Source of the DNA: Echinococcus granulosus | Taxonomy: Eukaryota; Platyhelminthes; Cestoda; Cyclophyllidea; Taeniidae | Reading direction: 5' to 3' | DNA: 64,000 nucleotides | Assembly (NCBI RefSeq): GCF_000524195.1 | Contig: NW_020170382.1 | Span: 1,506,957-1,570,956, forward strand | In this document: positions 38,736 through 49,900 of the stretch, piece after piece | How the letters are laid out: the number at the start of each line of letters is the position of its first letter | Position numbering within the stretch: position 1 is the first letter of the stretch | Notes under the pieces: generated by a model | Seen by the model: only the letters and a program-made list of their open reading frames with translations | What the model was told of the DNA's origin: nothing | Database searches by the model: none | Translations under genes and position numbers: made by a program

Positions 38736-39809
38736 GCACATAATCGGCAAAAGCACCATGACTTTCCCTTTCTTCAGGGACGTCTCAGAGCGCTATAATA
38801 CAAAATACCAATGCTTTTTGTAGCACTATTTGCCTTAAAAAAAGAAAACGCCGAGTAGTATCGTGCCCGCTGCGTGTGATATGAATGGTTGAGTTCAGGG
38901 GCATACAGAAAGCGCCTTTAAGGTCAATTTGAATGCATTGACATCTGATTCTCCCCATTAGCGGTCACCATGTACAACTCGGAATTGAGAACCACACCAA
39001 AACAAGAAGTCGTTTTACCTCAGCCCAAGGCGCTAGTGTTTGCCAAACAACCACCAAAATAAGTCATTGTTCAGCAGGACTAGATTTGCTCATCGCTGTC
39101 CCCTATGCAGTGCTCCGAATCATCCATGAGGCCACAATAGACGTATCAATATAGGAGGGTAGTTTGTAATAGACGTGCAAAAGAGCTGGAAAACTACTGA
39201 CATACCAAACAAGACCGAAGGTGCAGCCTGAATCATACGTCGACTCCCATGACACCACTTTTGATGACCCAAATGACTTGTCTAGAAGCAAATGCTTGGT
39301 GATGCCCTGGCACGTATAGATTCACTGCAATAAACTACGCCCTCATCTAGATCATGCAGTCACCTGTTCCACTATTAATAGGGACGCATCTCCCACAAAG
39401 GAGGCTAGCATCCGGAATAATCGAATTTTGAATCAGCACACCAGCCTACATATCACTTACCATCCATGAGATCCGATCTCCGCAAAGCATTTCCCAAGCC
39501 ATAACTTCACTAGATTCAAAGATGAAGAGTACTTGTGGCGTGCCACTGTAACCACAGTATCAGACACTGATAGAAAACTCAAGCATCAGTTAGACACACC
39601 CATAGAGGTACACATGCGGGTGCAAAGAAAAGCCGCACGACCAGACACACACACGCACGCAGATGTACATCGATACGTAGCCAGAAAAGGAGGGAAAAGA
39701 AGAGCCAACCACGGAGGCAAATAAATCCAGCAAAAAAAAATGACCCAGAAAGGAGGGAGGGGAGAGTTAAAAAAGGCCAGAGCTCCGCCGTCGTCGCCAC
39801 TGCCGCCAG

Positions 39810-42773
39810 CTAGGGGAGACTGCTCATGTACTGCACCAGAGCCATGTCAGGATCCCAGTCGGTTGCCTGGAGGAGGGCAATTGCGCGTTCTCGTGGCACG
39901 TTCTGACTCGTCAATAGACGCACCTTCGAGAGTTGCTCTTCTGTGAAGGCCTGCACAGAAACGAAAAGACACAACGCGTTAGTGATACTTTTCGCAAGCC
40001 TTTGCGCTCCCTTCCAATATTCTAGAGCTCTGATTAATGTTTATTATAAGCCTTCCAAACATGTATGTCACATGCCTTTAGAGGTGACTTAAAAACCACA
40101 ACTATTGTTACAGAACAGCTATTTGCGAAATACACAATCATGTGTAAGTCCCCGGAGGTATTCTATGCACGACTTCGGTGACAGCACAAAGAAATCTCAT
40201 CAACACTTTTGTCAATCAAGGATTTTACAAGAGCACCGAAGATTTGGGCCATACTAAAGCGCTGTTTCAAAGGAAGGTAGCATGGAAATAGTAATGGAAA
40301 AAGGCATACGCTTGAGACAAAACAGATGTGTCGAGTTGCCACCCATTCCGCACTTGGTCAGTGCCAAAACAAAATCTTTCATTTCACGTTCCTACTGAAA
40401 AAACTAAGACCTAGTCCGCAACCACTAAACGTTCAGGACTGACACAGACAATGGTGCTGACGATCCGAGTCATACTGATCTGCTACCTCAAAGGAAGCCA
40501 ACATTGGAAAAAATGGGCAAAAAAAGCGAAAAACCCTCATTATGCGTGGCTGAAACCACGGCTACACGCAATAGAGGCGTTAAACGGCTACTAATTCGAC
40601 ACCTTAATGTTAAAGCGATTGGCCTCTTCATGCAAAACTCCTCCCGAAACAATGTGGCCCACTTCCGGTAGTCATTCTTCAGGACTAGTTCATGCACCAC
40701 AGAGTTCACGAATTGATATCGATAGGTAGGTTGACCCGATTAAAGCAGTAAAATTTTCAGCAAAACTGAAGCCAATCTGTGAAGGCAAAATACTGCCGGG
40801 GTCATCATTTAAAGGCTCAAGAAGCCTCAGGAGGTGCTATATGAACAATCAAAGCGGATTAATTTGAAGAAATGAAAGAGAACACGCGATGCAGACGGAG
40901 TAGTGACGTAATAGCAAACATCATGTGGGGTGTCGTGGTGCCCACCCTAACCACGCACGCCCCAAACTCAAAAGGCGTAGCAACTCATTCACCTACTTCA
41001 CACAATCACCTATACCACCCACCCATCATCATTATCAAACAACCTCAAGATCTCCAAATGGCTCTAAGACAACGCGACCATAGCTTTGACTAGAATTACC
41101 CATCATTTGGGGGAGTAATCTATTCAACAGTAAATACGAGTATGTGGGTGAAATAAAGGGTGGGATTGAAAAAGAGGTCAATAACAAACCTCATCAGAGC
41201 TGGAGGTTACTTGAGAGACAAGGCCGAAGTTGGAGGGTTTAGCAAAGGCCGGCAGCTCGGATTCGGGAAGAAAGGGCACATTAGTGTGATCGCCCACAGT
41301 AAGGACATTCTCGGCGAGATTAATACAGCATCTGTGCCGCTTCAGCATGTCCAGCCCTATCATAATGTCCATTTGCTGCTCCTCCAGCACAATGAATGAT
41401 GTCTGGAAGGGAGAGAAGGGAAGGAAAAAGGAAATGTAGTAAAAAAATTATTGCGCCAAAAATAAAAGCAACTCTACGATGTTAGACCACTTAATCACAA
41501 TTTGGTGGGTGGAAAGAGGATAAAAGTAATAAACTGGTGCAAGAATGAGACTCACAGGAACCGCTGTACCACCGAGTTTGAGTTGTGCCTGGTGAATTCG
41601 GCCGATAATTTTTTGGGTGCCAACACCATAGGCCATACCCTGGAAGCGCTTATCGATCAGGTGCTCGAGGTTGCAACTGCGAGCACAGGAGAGGCTCATG
41701 AGAGTTGTTTGAGCGCCAGAATCGACAAAAGCCTTCATAGGGAAACCGTTCACTTCACAGGCCACATAGAGCATCGTGACGGCACCAAAAGTCTCTGGGT
41801 AGTGCTCCATTGCTGACTCCATTTCGCGATCGATGTTCTGCTGTCTAGAGGAGTTGAGACAGATATACTTTTTTGAAAAAATCTAGCGCGAAAAATAAGA
41901 AAGATGGGAGAGGGGCAAAATAGTTACCTGATAAGTCTCTCGATTTGCCGCTGTACCTCGGGATCCAACGGATCAGCAGCTGTCAAATCAAAATCAGTTC
42001 CCGGAGGCCTAATTGTTTGAGAATAACGCCAAAATGCATCTAAAACAAAATTCCAGGTCAGATTAGCACAACATATCAAACATGCGAAAAGGGTTTGGAA
42101 ATCGACACATCCTTCGCCACTACAACCCAGCACAGTTAAACTGACCACTTCAACCACTGCCTCATTATTTTAAACACAAACAATGTGTTCGCAACACAAT
42201 TTTGTGAAAGAAGTCATCATAAACTACCCAAAACGCCACATATTTGTAGTGCCAGGGTTGGATTAAAGAATCGCCTAATCACATATCTGTGACGGCCGCA
42301 AAGAAAATTCTAAGATAAAACACCTGAGTCCTGCAAGGCCTCATAGAATCGAGGATCCTGTTCACAAATCCTAGCCAACTGTTGGTCTGGAAGACGTAAG
42401 AAAGACTGTCGAACGGTTTCCACAGCGGAGACACTAGCCAAGGGGTTGGGTGATGTTGAAGAACCGGGAAAGGCGACTGCAGAGCCTGGTAAGGGGTTCT
42501 TAAAAGTGTCAAAGTAACTCTCCTTCTTACATTGACGGATGACACTGATTCGCCGAACTGTACAGAGAGGAGGTCATTATCATGGAGGTTACAATCATTA
42601 ACTGTGTTGCTTGATTCAATGGCCAGACGTTGATCATTCTTCAACAGCACTATTTTCGACTCTGGCACTCCCGCTTCAATAGAAACCATCAGTCGGAGAC
42701 TACTCATAAGTGTTTCACTGGGAGTATCAAACGATACAAGACGCCCATCGGGAAGAACCAAAGAAAGCCTCAT
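39810..42773 (-). CDS. DDI1: DDI1/DDI2-like ubiquitin-shuttle aspartic protease
   Basis: Shuttle linking ubiquitinated proteins to the proteasome, with a retroviral-type aspartic protease fold; in animals DDI2 activates the NFE2L1 factor that renews proteasomes. Exons (minus): 42773-42531, 42498-42324, 42039-41928, 41844-41556, 41402-41211, 39950-39810, totalling 1,152 nt and 383 residues (human DDI2, 399). Domains: ubiquitin-like, residues 1-75; helical domain with [20 protein letters not shown]; protease about 178-335 with catalytic FVDSGAQ (Asp near 218), [10 protein letters not shown] and [16 protein letters not shown]-terminal UBA about 338-380 ([24 protein letters not shown]). The first intron is only 32 bp, GTAAGA..AAG. 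All phases agree. The UBA is absent from mammalian DDI1/2 but present in yeast Ddi1. It is divergent to TFIIB with 0.64 kb between starts. The symbol stands for the single-copy orthologue group. Confidence 0.96.
39951..41210 (-). other. Last DDI intron
   Basis: Separates the protease exons from the UBA exon (GTAACC donor, TTCTGTGCAG acceptor, phase 0). No feature recognised inside. Confidence 0.7.
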
Positions 42774-43411
42774 CCCTTTGACAGCCTGCGAATGAGGTTG
42801 TGGGATTCCGGCAGCCCTGGCGATTCATACAAAGCGGCAATGTTTAAAAAACATTACCAGGAATATACTTGTCAAAAAGTGTAAAATGTGAAAGGCTTAT
42901 GTGCACACCGTACTTTAACTTTGAATGTTCTGAGTTCTCAAAAGTCCTTAAGCCAAGAATGCATTTGCATTCGATAGACACAGATGTTCCCAAAAATTAC
43001 AAACCAGAAAGCTTTTTTGTAATTGCCGAAATTGCCCATTTACTATTAACAATTATTTGCAATCATCGGTTTGTTAAAGAACTTGATCCATAAGGAAGAT
43101 TTTTTTAGATATAAACACGGATAATAACCTTTATTTCAAAATCATTACAAGAAGGATTCCAAAGCAAATTTTAATTTTTGTAAAGGCAAAATTTGGGTTG
43201 TACTGTCTAAAAAAGCACTGGACTGGAAGCCACTATAACATGCGAATTACGTCCTCTGGAAATATGACGTGCTTTATGTTGTAGATATGCACTATACACT
43301 AACTTTGAACTCTTCTGAACTTCTTTATACTTGCAAACACTTTAATCACTTTAGATTGTTTGAGGTGCATTAGTTGGCAACTAAACCAAATTCGGCTTTT
43401 TTCACTGCAGA
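42774..43411. promoter_or_regulatory. Presumed bidirectional promoter region, DDI and TFIIB
   Basis: Only 638 bp separate the DDI start codon (minus) from the proposed TFIIB start codon (plus), so both promoters and 5' UTRs must fit here. I could not name a specific element. Chance frames of up to 75 codons are present. The regulatory role is inferred from layout alone. Confidence 0.45.
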
Positions 43412-45995
43412 ATGTGAGTGGTGTATTTCTTATGAACGATTTAGGAGCAAAGTTGAATGCAAATATCACCCTTATGCTACATTGATCGAGGATTCGCACG
43501 CTGGAGACATGGTTTGCTCAATGTGCGGTCTTGTGGTTGCCGAAAGGGTAATTGATGTGGGGTCAGAGTGGCGAACTTTCTCAAATGACTCGAACGCAAA
43601 GGATATGTCTCGAGTTGGTGCAGCCGAAAACCCTCTCTTTAATGGAGGGGATCTTTCTACCATGATTAGTGGAACATCTTATAATGACCCGCGTCAACTC
43701 GACGAGCAAGGCAGGGCTCTCTACCGCAATCGTCGTAACATATCCGGATCTGATCGAGCTCTCATAAATGCATTCAAAGAAATAAGCCAAATGGCAGAAA
43801 GACTTAATCTCCCTAAAAGCATATCGGTGGGCGCATCGCAATTACTTATCATGCCATATTTTCCTTCCGACAACAGACGCATATAAAATCTCCATCTTTT
43901 TGATATACTCAGCCTTGAGAACTTTTATCGTAGGGTTTAATTTTATCTGCTTTATATGGCTACTCGACATCTAGAAACCTGTGTTGTAACATGATTGTTG
44001 CACTTGGTAAAATTAGTTCATGCCTGTCTGCCTCATGTTGCTATTGCTGGCTTCATTTCACGTAAATGTGGTCTTGCCCTTGGGGCAATTCCATCGTTTT
44101 TCATAGTTTTTTAAGTGGAACGTTGTCTTTGGGGACTCATGAGCGTTGGGTTGTAAATATAGGATCATGCCAACCTTCTGTTTAAACAAGTCTATGAAAC
44201 TAAGAACCTCCGTGGACGAAGTAACGATGCCGTCTCCACTGCTTGTCTTTACATGGCTTGCCGTCAGGAGGGTGTCCCCCGGACATTTAAAGGTTCGTAT
44301 TGGCTCTCCTCACCCTTTATTTTTCTGTGTACACACAACGCCTAATACTAAGAAATTTGCCAATGCTCCTGTGTAGAGGTGTGCGCAGTGACACGGGTCT
44401 CCAAGAAAGACGTTGGTAAGGTCTTCAAGAAGATCCTCAAGACTCTAGAGACCAACGTGGCCTCCGTATCAGTGGAAGATTTCATGACGCGTTTTTGCGC
44501 CAACCTTAATCTCGACATCTCCGTGCAGCAGCTGGCCAACACGGTTGCCCGACGTGCACTCAACCTTAACCTCGTGTCTGGACGGAGTCCCGTCTCTGTG
44601 GCTGCTGCCGCTATCTACATGGCTGCTTTGGCCCTTGGATGTCGCAAGGAGAAAAAGGGTGAGCCTTTCCAGCTCTCTATTCTTTTCGTCTTCAGATTAA
44701 TAGATTCTACTCTCTTCCATAAATTATTAAAGGAAATAGTTAATTGAGGTTTAAAGTCAGGCTAATGATGTATTTAAAATATTCAACTAGGTGATGATTC
44801 AGTCAATCGAGTAATTGTTTTCTGCTAATGGACACTTAGTTTGGTAGCAGATGTTTTGAGAACTTCCGCTCTGGGTGGTAACTTCAATTGTGGTAAACGT
44901 GAACCGAGCTGACATCACTTGTAGTGAAGGCGCTTCCCCTAAATCCGCATATCAAGACCTTAAAAAGATACACGAATATGCCTCGCTTGGAGAAGCTCAT
45001 TTAAAATAAGGAATTCATCTTCTCAAAGCCACCATTTTTTTTACCGAAACACAAGGTCATTTTGGAATGTCCGTATAATTGAAGTACACGAATTAAATTT
45101 CACTTTATTGCATAAATGCAGTGGGGTTTTGCAGACATTTACGGGTCAGATCAAAAGATCGAAGCTATACAGTTAGTGCCTGGGTTTCGCAATTAATGTC
45201 ACATTGAAACTGAGTAAATTTGATGGTGTTTGCAACTATCGCCTGCGACTGATGCACCAGTTAGTAGTATCAGTGATGTAGTAGACAATTTAAGTCAGGC
45301 TGAATCGATGGCACGCGAGTTGAACCTACCAGTTTTCCTCGATAGGGCGTACCATATCGTATTGTCACATGGAAACTGGCCACGCCCGTTAAATTGGAAG
45401 CACGGTATTCGGCCGTGGTCATAGGCTCACCACCCTTGCACTGACCAACAACCACCTTGTCTCCTGGGCATCAATGATCTTACTGAAGATCTCGTGATCA
45501 CTACGAATTACCTTAACTGTTTGTACTAGGCCGAAAACTACTAGCCGATGGCCTCTTCAATTTTCTGCCGGTACACAGCTTGGAACTACTCCCCATTAAA
45601 TGTCAGTTGTATTTGACAGTTCAAAACCCACGTGATTAATTAGAAGCGAGGCCGTACCCACCAAACCGCTTTTCCCCTCGACTGCCACCCACCGAAGTGG
45701 ACCCATTACCACCGCGAGTGTTTTGAGGATTTCAAATCCGACGGCTCAACAATAAGCAAGTTATTGCGACGCAACCACCTTTGAGATGATATAGCCACGG
45801 TTTAAATAGTTGAGTTTTATCTTTTACCATTCGCGAATCGCACCTTTCTCACCCCTCTTCACAGAAATCGGCGACGTGGCAGGCTGTGCGGAGGCCACAA
45901 TCACTTGCACGTACCGGGCAATGCACCCGAGGGCGGTGGAACTCTTTCCCGACGATTTGCGACTCTGTATCCGACCAGAAAAGTTCCCCCCTTGA
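43412..45995 (+). CDS. GTF2B: General transcription factor IIB (TFIIB)
   Basis: Bridges TBP-bound promoters and RNA polymerase II and sets the start site; nuclear. Exons: 43412-43413 (first two bases of ATG), 43445-43826, 44163-44292, 44377-44658, 45865-45995, totalling 927 nt and 308 residues (human 316). Zinc ribbon: CKYH at residues 6-9 with CSMC further on, the same C-x2-H/C-x2-C ligands as human. The B-reader and linker have [14 protein letters not shown] and GDLSTMISG. First cyclin repeat: [36 protein letters not shown]. Second: [36 protein letters not shown]. The start is inferred: a 31-bp GT..AG intron (43414-43444) splits the codon, with an in-frame stop upstream. If that intron is not real, the start lies in an unseen upstream exon. 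Convergent with UPF2; ATTAAA at 46106 may be its polyadenylation signal. Confidence 0.95.
43414..43444 (+). other. Proposed 31-bp intron splitting the TFIIB start codon
   Basis: GTGAGT donor and GATTTAG acceptor. Removing it joins AT to G and opens [10 protein letters not shown] in frame with the zinc ribbon, preceded by a TAA in the same frame. Left in, the AUG is followed directly by UGA. The length matches the other ultrashort introns in this window. Confidence 0.6.
44659..45864 (+). other. Last TFIIB intron
   Basis: GTGAGC donor and CTTCACAG acceptor, phase 1. The 1.2-kb intron has chance frames only; no repeat of this window was recognised in it. Confidence 0.7.
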
Positions 45996-46920
45996 TCATC
46001 GTCACCACTGCCTCATTCCTTTCCCGTTGATTCGAACCTTTTATGCCGTAAGACTTGTAGAAACACTTATTACTTACGTACAGCTCGTGTACAGATAAGC
46101 GAGTGATTAAATGAACGGTGACAAAGAGAATGATACGGGGTGGGTGTTGCAAAAGGCGACGTGAGGGAAAGAGATGGTGAGTCAAGCAGATTGCACAGGT
46201 TCAGCATGTGTGTGCGGATGACAGTGGGAAAAGTGTGGGGAGTAGTGGAGGGAGGGGAGGAAGGGGAACTTCCCCAATTGTTCCTTAAAATGGCACTACG
46301 GTGTCTTCAGTTGCGGTGTCTTCGACTGTTCTGCTGTTCTGTCGTCTTTGCTTCGTAGCCTCCCCCCTCTCCTCGGAGGATTACTGCAGGTTTGGAGGAG
46401 GAAGGAGTAGGAAGAGGCTATTGATGCAACACACTGTGAGAACCAACGCACGCACTCTTGTTCACATCTCTCACTCTCCGACTCTTTCGCTTTCTCGCCC
46501 TCTCTTCTTCACTTGGTGCTCGTGCTCCTATCACCGACGGAAGGTTCGGTAGTTGACATACGAAGGTGGTGGAGGTAGGGAGACACTACAGCAAAACCAA
46601 TAATAAACAAGAATGGCGAACTGACCCTCAAAATGGGATGAGGAATGAATTTGGGGCCTTGGTAGACCAAGAATTGGGCGGAGATTAGGGTTCCTCATTC
46701 GCACACGATAAAAAGACTGCTGAAGTATCGCGGCAGTTAGGTAAGTATTTTGAATTGTTGGGGCTTGAGTTATGCCCTTTCTGGACATTTCAGTTGGCTC
46801 ATTAAAGCGGTTCGACAATGCGATTTTACGCTGCGCGGGTAGTTGGTATTTAAAAAAAACGCACAATTTTTAACAAGCCAATTGAGCTTTGTGGTAAAAG
46901 AACATATTTCAATGGGTGAT
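45996..46920. other. Intergenic region between convergent TFIIB and UPF2 stops
   Basis: About 0.9 kb shared by two 3' ends. It contains a G-rich plus-strand tract at 46225-46270 and a C/T-rich stretch at 46440-46530. No coding exon recognised. Confidence 0.6.
46106..46111 (+). terminator. Candidate polyadenylation signal of TFIIB (ATTAAA)
   Basis: The common variant hexamer, 111 bp beyond the TFIIB stop codon. No transcript evidence is available; an AATAAA at 46602 is the alternative. Confidence 0.4.
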
Positions 46921-49900
46921 CTACCTGGAGGTTCCAAAAACAGCCTCAGCATCCGGAGCCCGTTTGGGATGATTGTACTTCAACCATCGGTCACGGTTTA
47001 CATTCGAAGGTATTTGGGCCAGGAGATCGGAGTTGAGGCAGTCTACAGAGGTGAAGATTGGCAGAGAAGTAGCAAGGGGAGGAACATATAGAAAAGGCCC
47101 AACTTACTGGTCTCATCGGCTTCCTTCTGGGCTTTATGCATCTCGAGAACTCGTTCTTTAAGTCGCGCCTTCTCCTCCCGCTCCTCGGCTTCAATGCGAA
47201 GCAGACGTGCAGCGAATGGAACGGACCGAGGCACCGTTAATGGTACCAAGCGGGGCCGACTGGCACCCCCACCAACACAACTATTACCGCCAGATCCGCC
47301 ACCTCCTGGTCGCCGTACCACCAGACTGAATTGGACAACTGATGGTGGCTCTACCTGGTCCTTGGGGGTTGTTGGCTGCAAAAAGATAATCGAACAAAGT
47401 GAACAGCTAATAAGCCAGTGGTAAAATGTTCGCTTTAAATAAACAATACGCATTACCATGCTGCCCGTGAGATCACTGTTGAGAGGCGCAGTAGGAATGC
47501 GCGGGGTCGTGGACTCCAGTGCCGCGATTATGTTCTCCGCCGTTGACTGGGTCTGCGCAGCGGCAGAGCGAGCAGCGGCCTTGCGGGCAGCAGCGGCGCC
47601 CACCCCAAGGCTCTCCAACGAGGGCAATAGGGAGGCTGTGCCGGGGATGGCGGTGGAGGTGACGGTGGCCGCGGGGCCAGCAGGAACCCCGGCACCAGGC
47701 ATTATCGCCTCTGCGGTCATTCGCTCCAGCTCTGCCACAAACTCATCGTCCTCAGGACACTTCATGTACTTGGGTCGTAGACCAAGTCGTACCATCTCGT
47801 CCTCCTCCCCTTCTTCCTCTTCTGCGTCGTCCTCGCCATCTTCATTATCCTCATTCTCTTCGTCAACACCGATCTCATCAGAGTCCTCATCCGGCGCCAA
47901 AGTGACCGTATCTTCATCTTCATCATCATCACCAGCTGACTCACTGCCACTTTCTTCACCCATCTAAGTGGGGAGGGAGGGGTAATTTAGGAATCTATTT
48001 TCCTTTAAATAAAAAGCGATTAAAGTGTGGAAATCAAAACATACCTTTCCATTACGCTGCCTGGAGTTGGTACCAGCCCCATTTTCACCTTTGAAAAACT
48101 CCTCTTCATCGTCTGAATCATCCTCGTCCAGTTTGAGATCGTCTAACAGGACGATAAAAGCACAGAAATTCAAATCCACAGTTGGGTTGCAGGGCGATGT
48201 TGCGTAATCATTTGCATGACGGGCTGACGGTAATGTGACTAATAAAGTGGAAGTGGGACGGGACGGGATAGAACGGGTGAACTAGTGCATCCATATGGTA
48301 TCTTAATATCAAGGATTAGCAGTTTTATTAAAACAATGCATTAGCCCAGACAAGCCAACATATTAACAAGTAGAATCGACAGATTACTTGAGGAATAAGG
48401 TTCTAAAGGCGAATGTAACCATAAATAAGGCCTGTGAAACAGGATGTGGTAAGGGAAAAAACGGACACATTTCTTACCCCGTTTCCCTATCATCTAAGCT
48501 TAAATTATTTGCCAATCCAATGCCACATCTGCGTCAATGTTTTAATAGCACGCTTTTAAGGGTTACAGGGTAATCTGTGCATACAATAACGAAAGAGAAA
48601 GATTAATCTTAACGAGGGACATAAAAAAGATATACTTTCCCTTGGATTATTAGAATTATTCGGCACAGTAGACGATAGATAAGAACGGAGGTTAAAAAGG
48701 AATGTAAAGGACACTAATAATCAAGAAGAGTACTGATGAAACAATGAAAAAGTGTGGTTAAGTAATTGTGACTTATAAAGTTAGGACGGAGCAATCGTTC
48801 TACAGGAAAATAGTAGCTCAGCTTTATTAATCAGAATTTGCATCACCATCGCACCACCACAGCAACTGATTGATTTCTTCGAATTGTGAAAACCCAACTC
48901 CCACCCAATGAGGCACAGAAAGGATACTTTTCCGTTTGTTCTTTCTCCCTTTAAACTTAAACAAGCTACTCAGCTACGATGGTGAGACTGGTTCGGTCTT
49001 TTAGGGGCTTCAAAAATGGACGAGAGAGTAGAGACTGACCTTCCTCCGATATGGTCTCCATTACCCCAGTACGAGAAGACCCCTTGTGTGTACTGAGACC
49101 ATAGGACTGCATGAGTTGAATCATGCGCTGAGTGTAGCGCCTCTCTACGCTCTGCACCAGAGCTTCCGCCTCCTCCAGACTTCGGATTGTGGAGGGTTTC
49201 ATTTGTAGGTGACACAGTGTCTCCTCAAACTGCTGCTCCACAGCGTCGGGGAAGGGAATTCGTTCAAAATGCTCCAGCTCCGGCGGCAACTGATCCCCAC
49301 CCGTGGCTATGGTAGTAGTAGGTGAATGTGGTTCTCCTTCTTGCTTCTCTCGCTGTTCTGTAATACTGTTGGTGGCCGCCCACTTGGGAGGTGTGAATAT
49401 GGGATGCATTCGCTTGGACCAGTAGTAACGCTACGGGAGAATGAAAAAGAGGACTAAGTTAGTGAAAACCTGAAGCTCACCTGAAAATAGACGACAAATA
49501 TGTTGAGTTTCTTGCGTCGGCTGCCTCGGTCGAAGTAGGACCCACAAGTATCCAACAGGATGCAAACTAGGGGAATGCGCGCCAGCGAGGTGGGTGGGTC
49601 GATTAGACTTGGATTGAGACCTGTAGGTGAAGGAGAAAGAGGCATAGTCAAACTCGGAACAAAATGATCACTTACAGTCCAGGCTGACACCAAAGGTAAT
49701 GAGCGAGTAGAGAGTTGTGAATATGACCGGCGATTCAATAAGTTTGTAGTTGTAGAGCAGACCAAGGTACTTCACTGTGCTCAGTCGCCGTTGGTTCATT
49801 GTTTGATCATTTCTCTACAATAAAATGGCATTTCAAGTGTTTATATGACTTCAAAAATTTCTCTAATCTAAATGAAAATTTTGATACGTAAACATTAATC

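Larger units (their letters stand above)
37044..39809. other. Intergenic region between convergent Iroquois and DDI genes
   Basis: Contains TRIM copy D and an LTR fragment. From about 38.16 to 38.6 kb there is a GC-richer stretch with no recognised origin, and 39.5-39.8 kb has only short frames. No polyadenylation signal was assigned with confidence to either gene. Confidence 0.5.

Noticed and set aside
41448..41822. Retroviral-type aspartic protease motif (DSGAQ) as a sign of a retrotransposon
   Set aside because: It lies between in-phase exons encoding ubiquitin-like, helical and UBA domains, so it is the cellular DDI protease.
43374..43413. TFIIB start at the beginning of the open frame, or start codon supplied by a spliced leader
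   Set aside because: The unspliced frame has no ATG before the zinc ribbon. A leader ending in ATG joined at 43411 or 43445 would be out of frame with TFIIB.
45230..45424. Open frame of 64 codons in the last TFIIB intron
   Set aside because: No similarity recognised, lies in an intron with solid borders, and its length is expected by chance.
47458..47967. Ser-rich open frame of 169 codons on the plus strand
   Set aside because: Antisense of the acidic and Ala-rich UPF2 exon; Glu/Asp codons read backwards give Ser and Leu runs.
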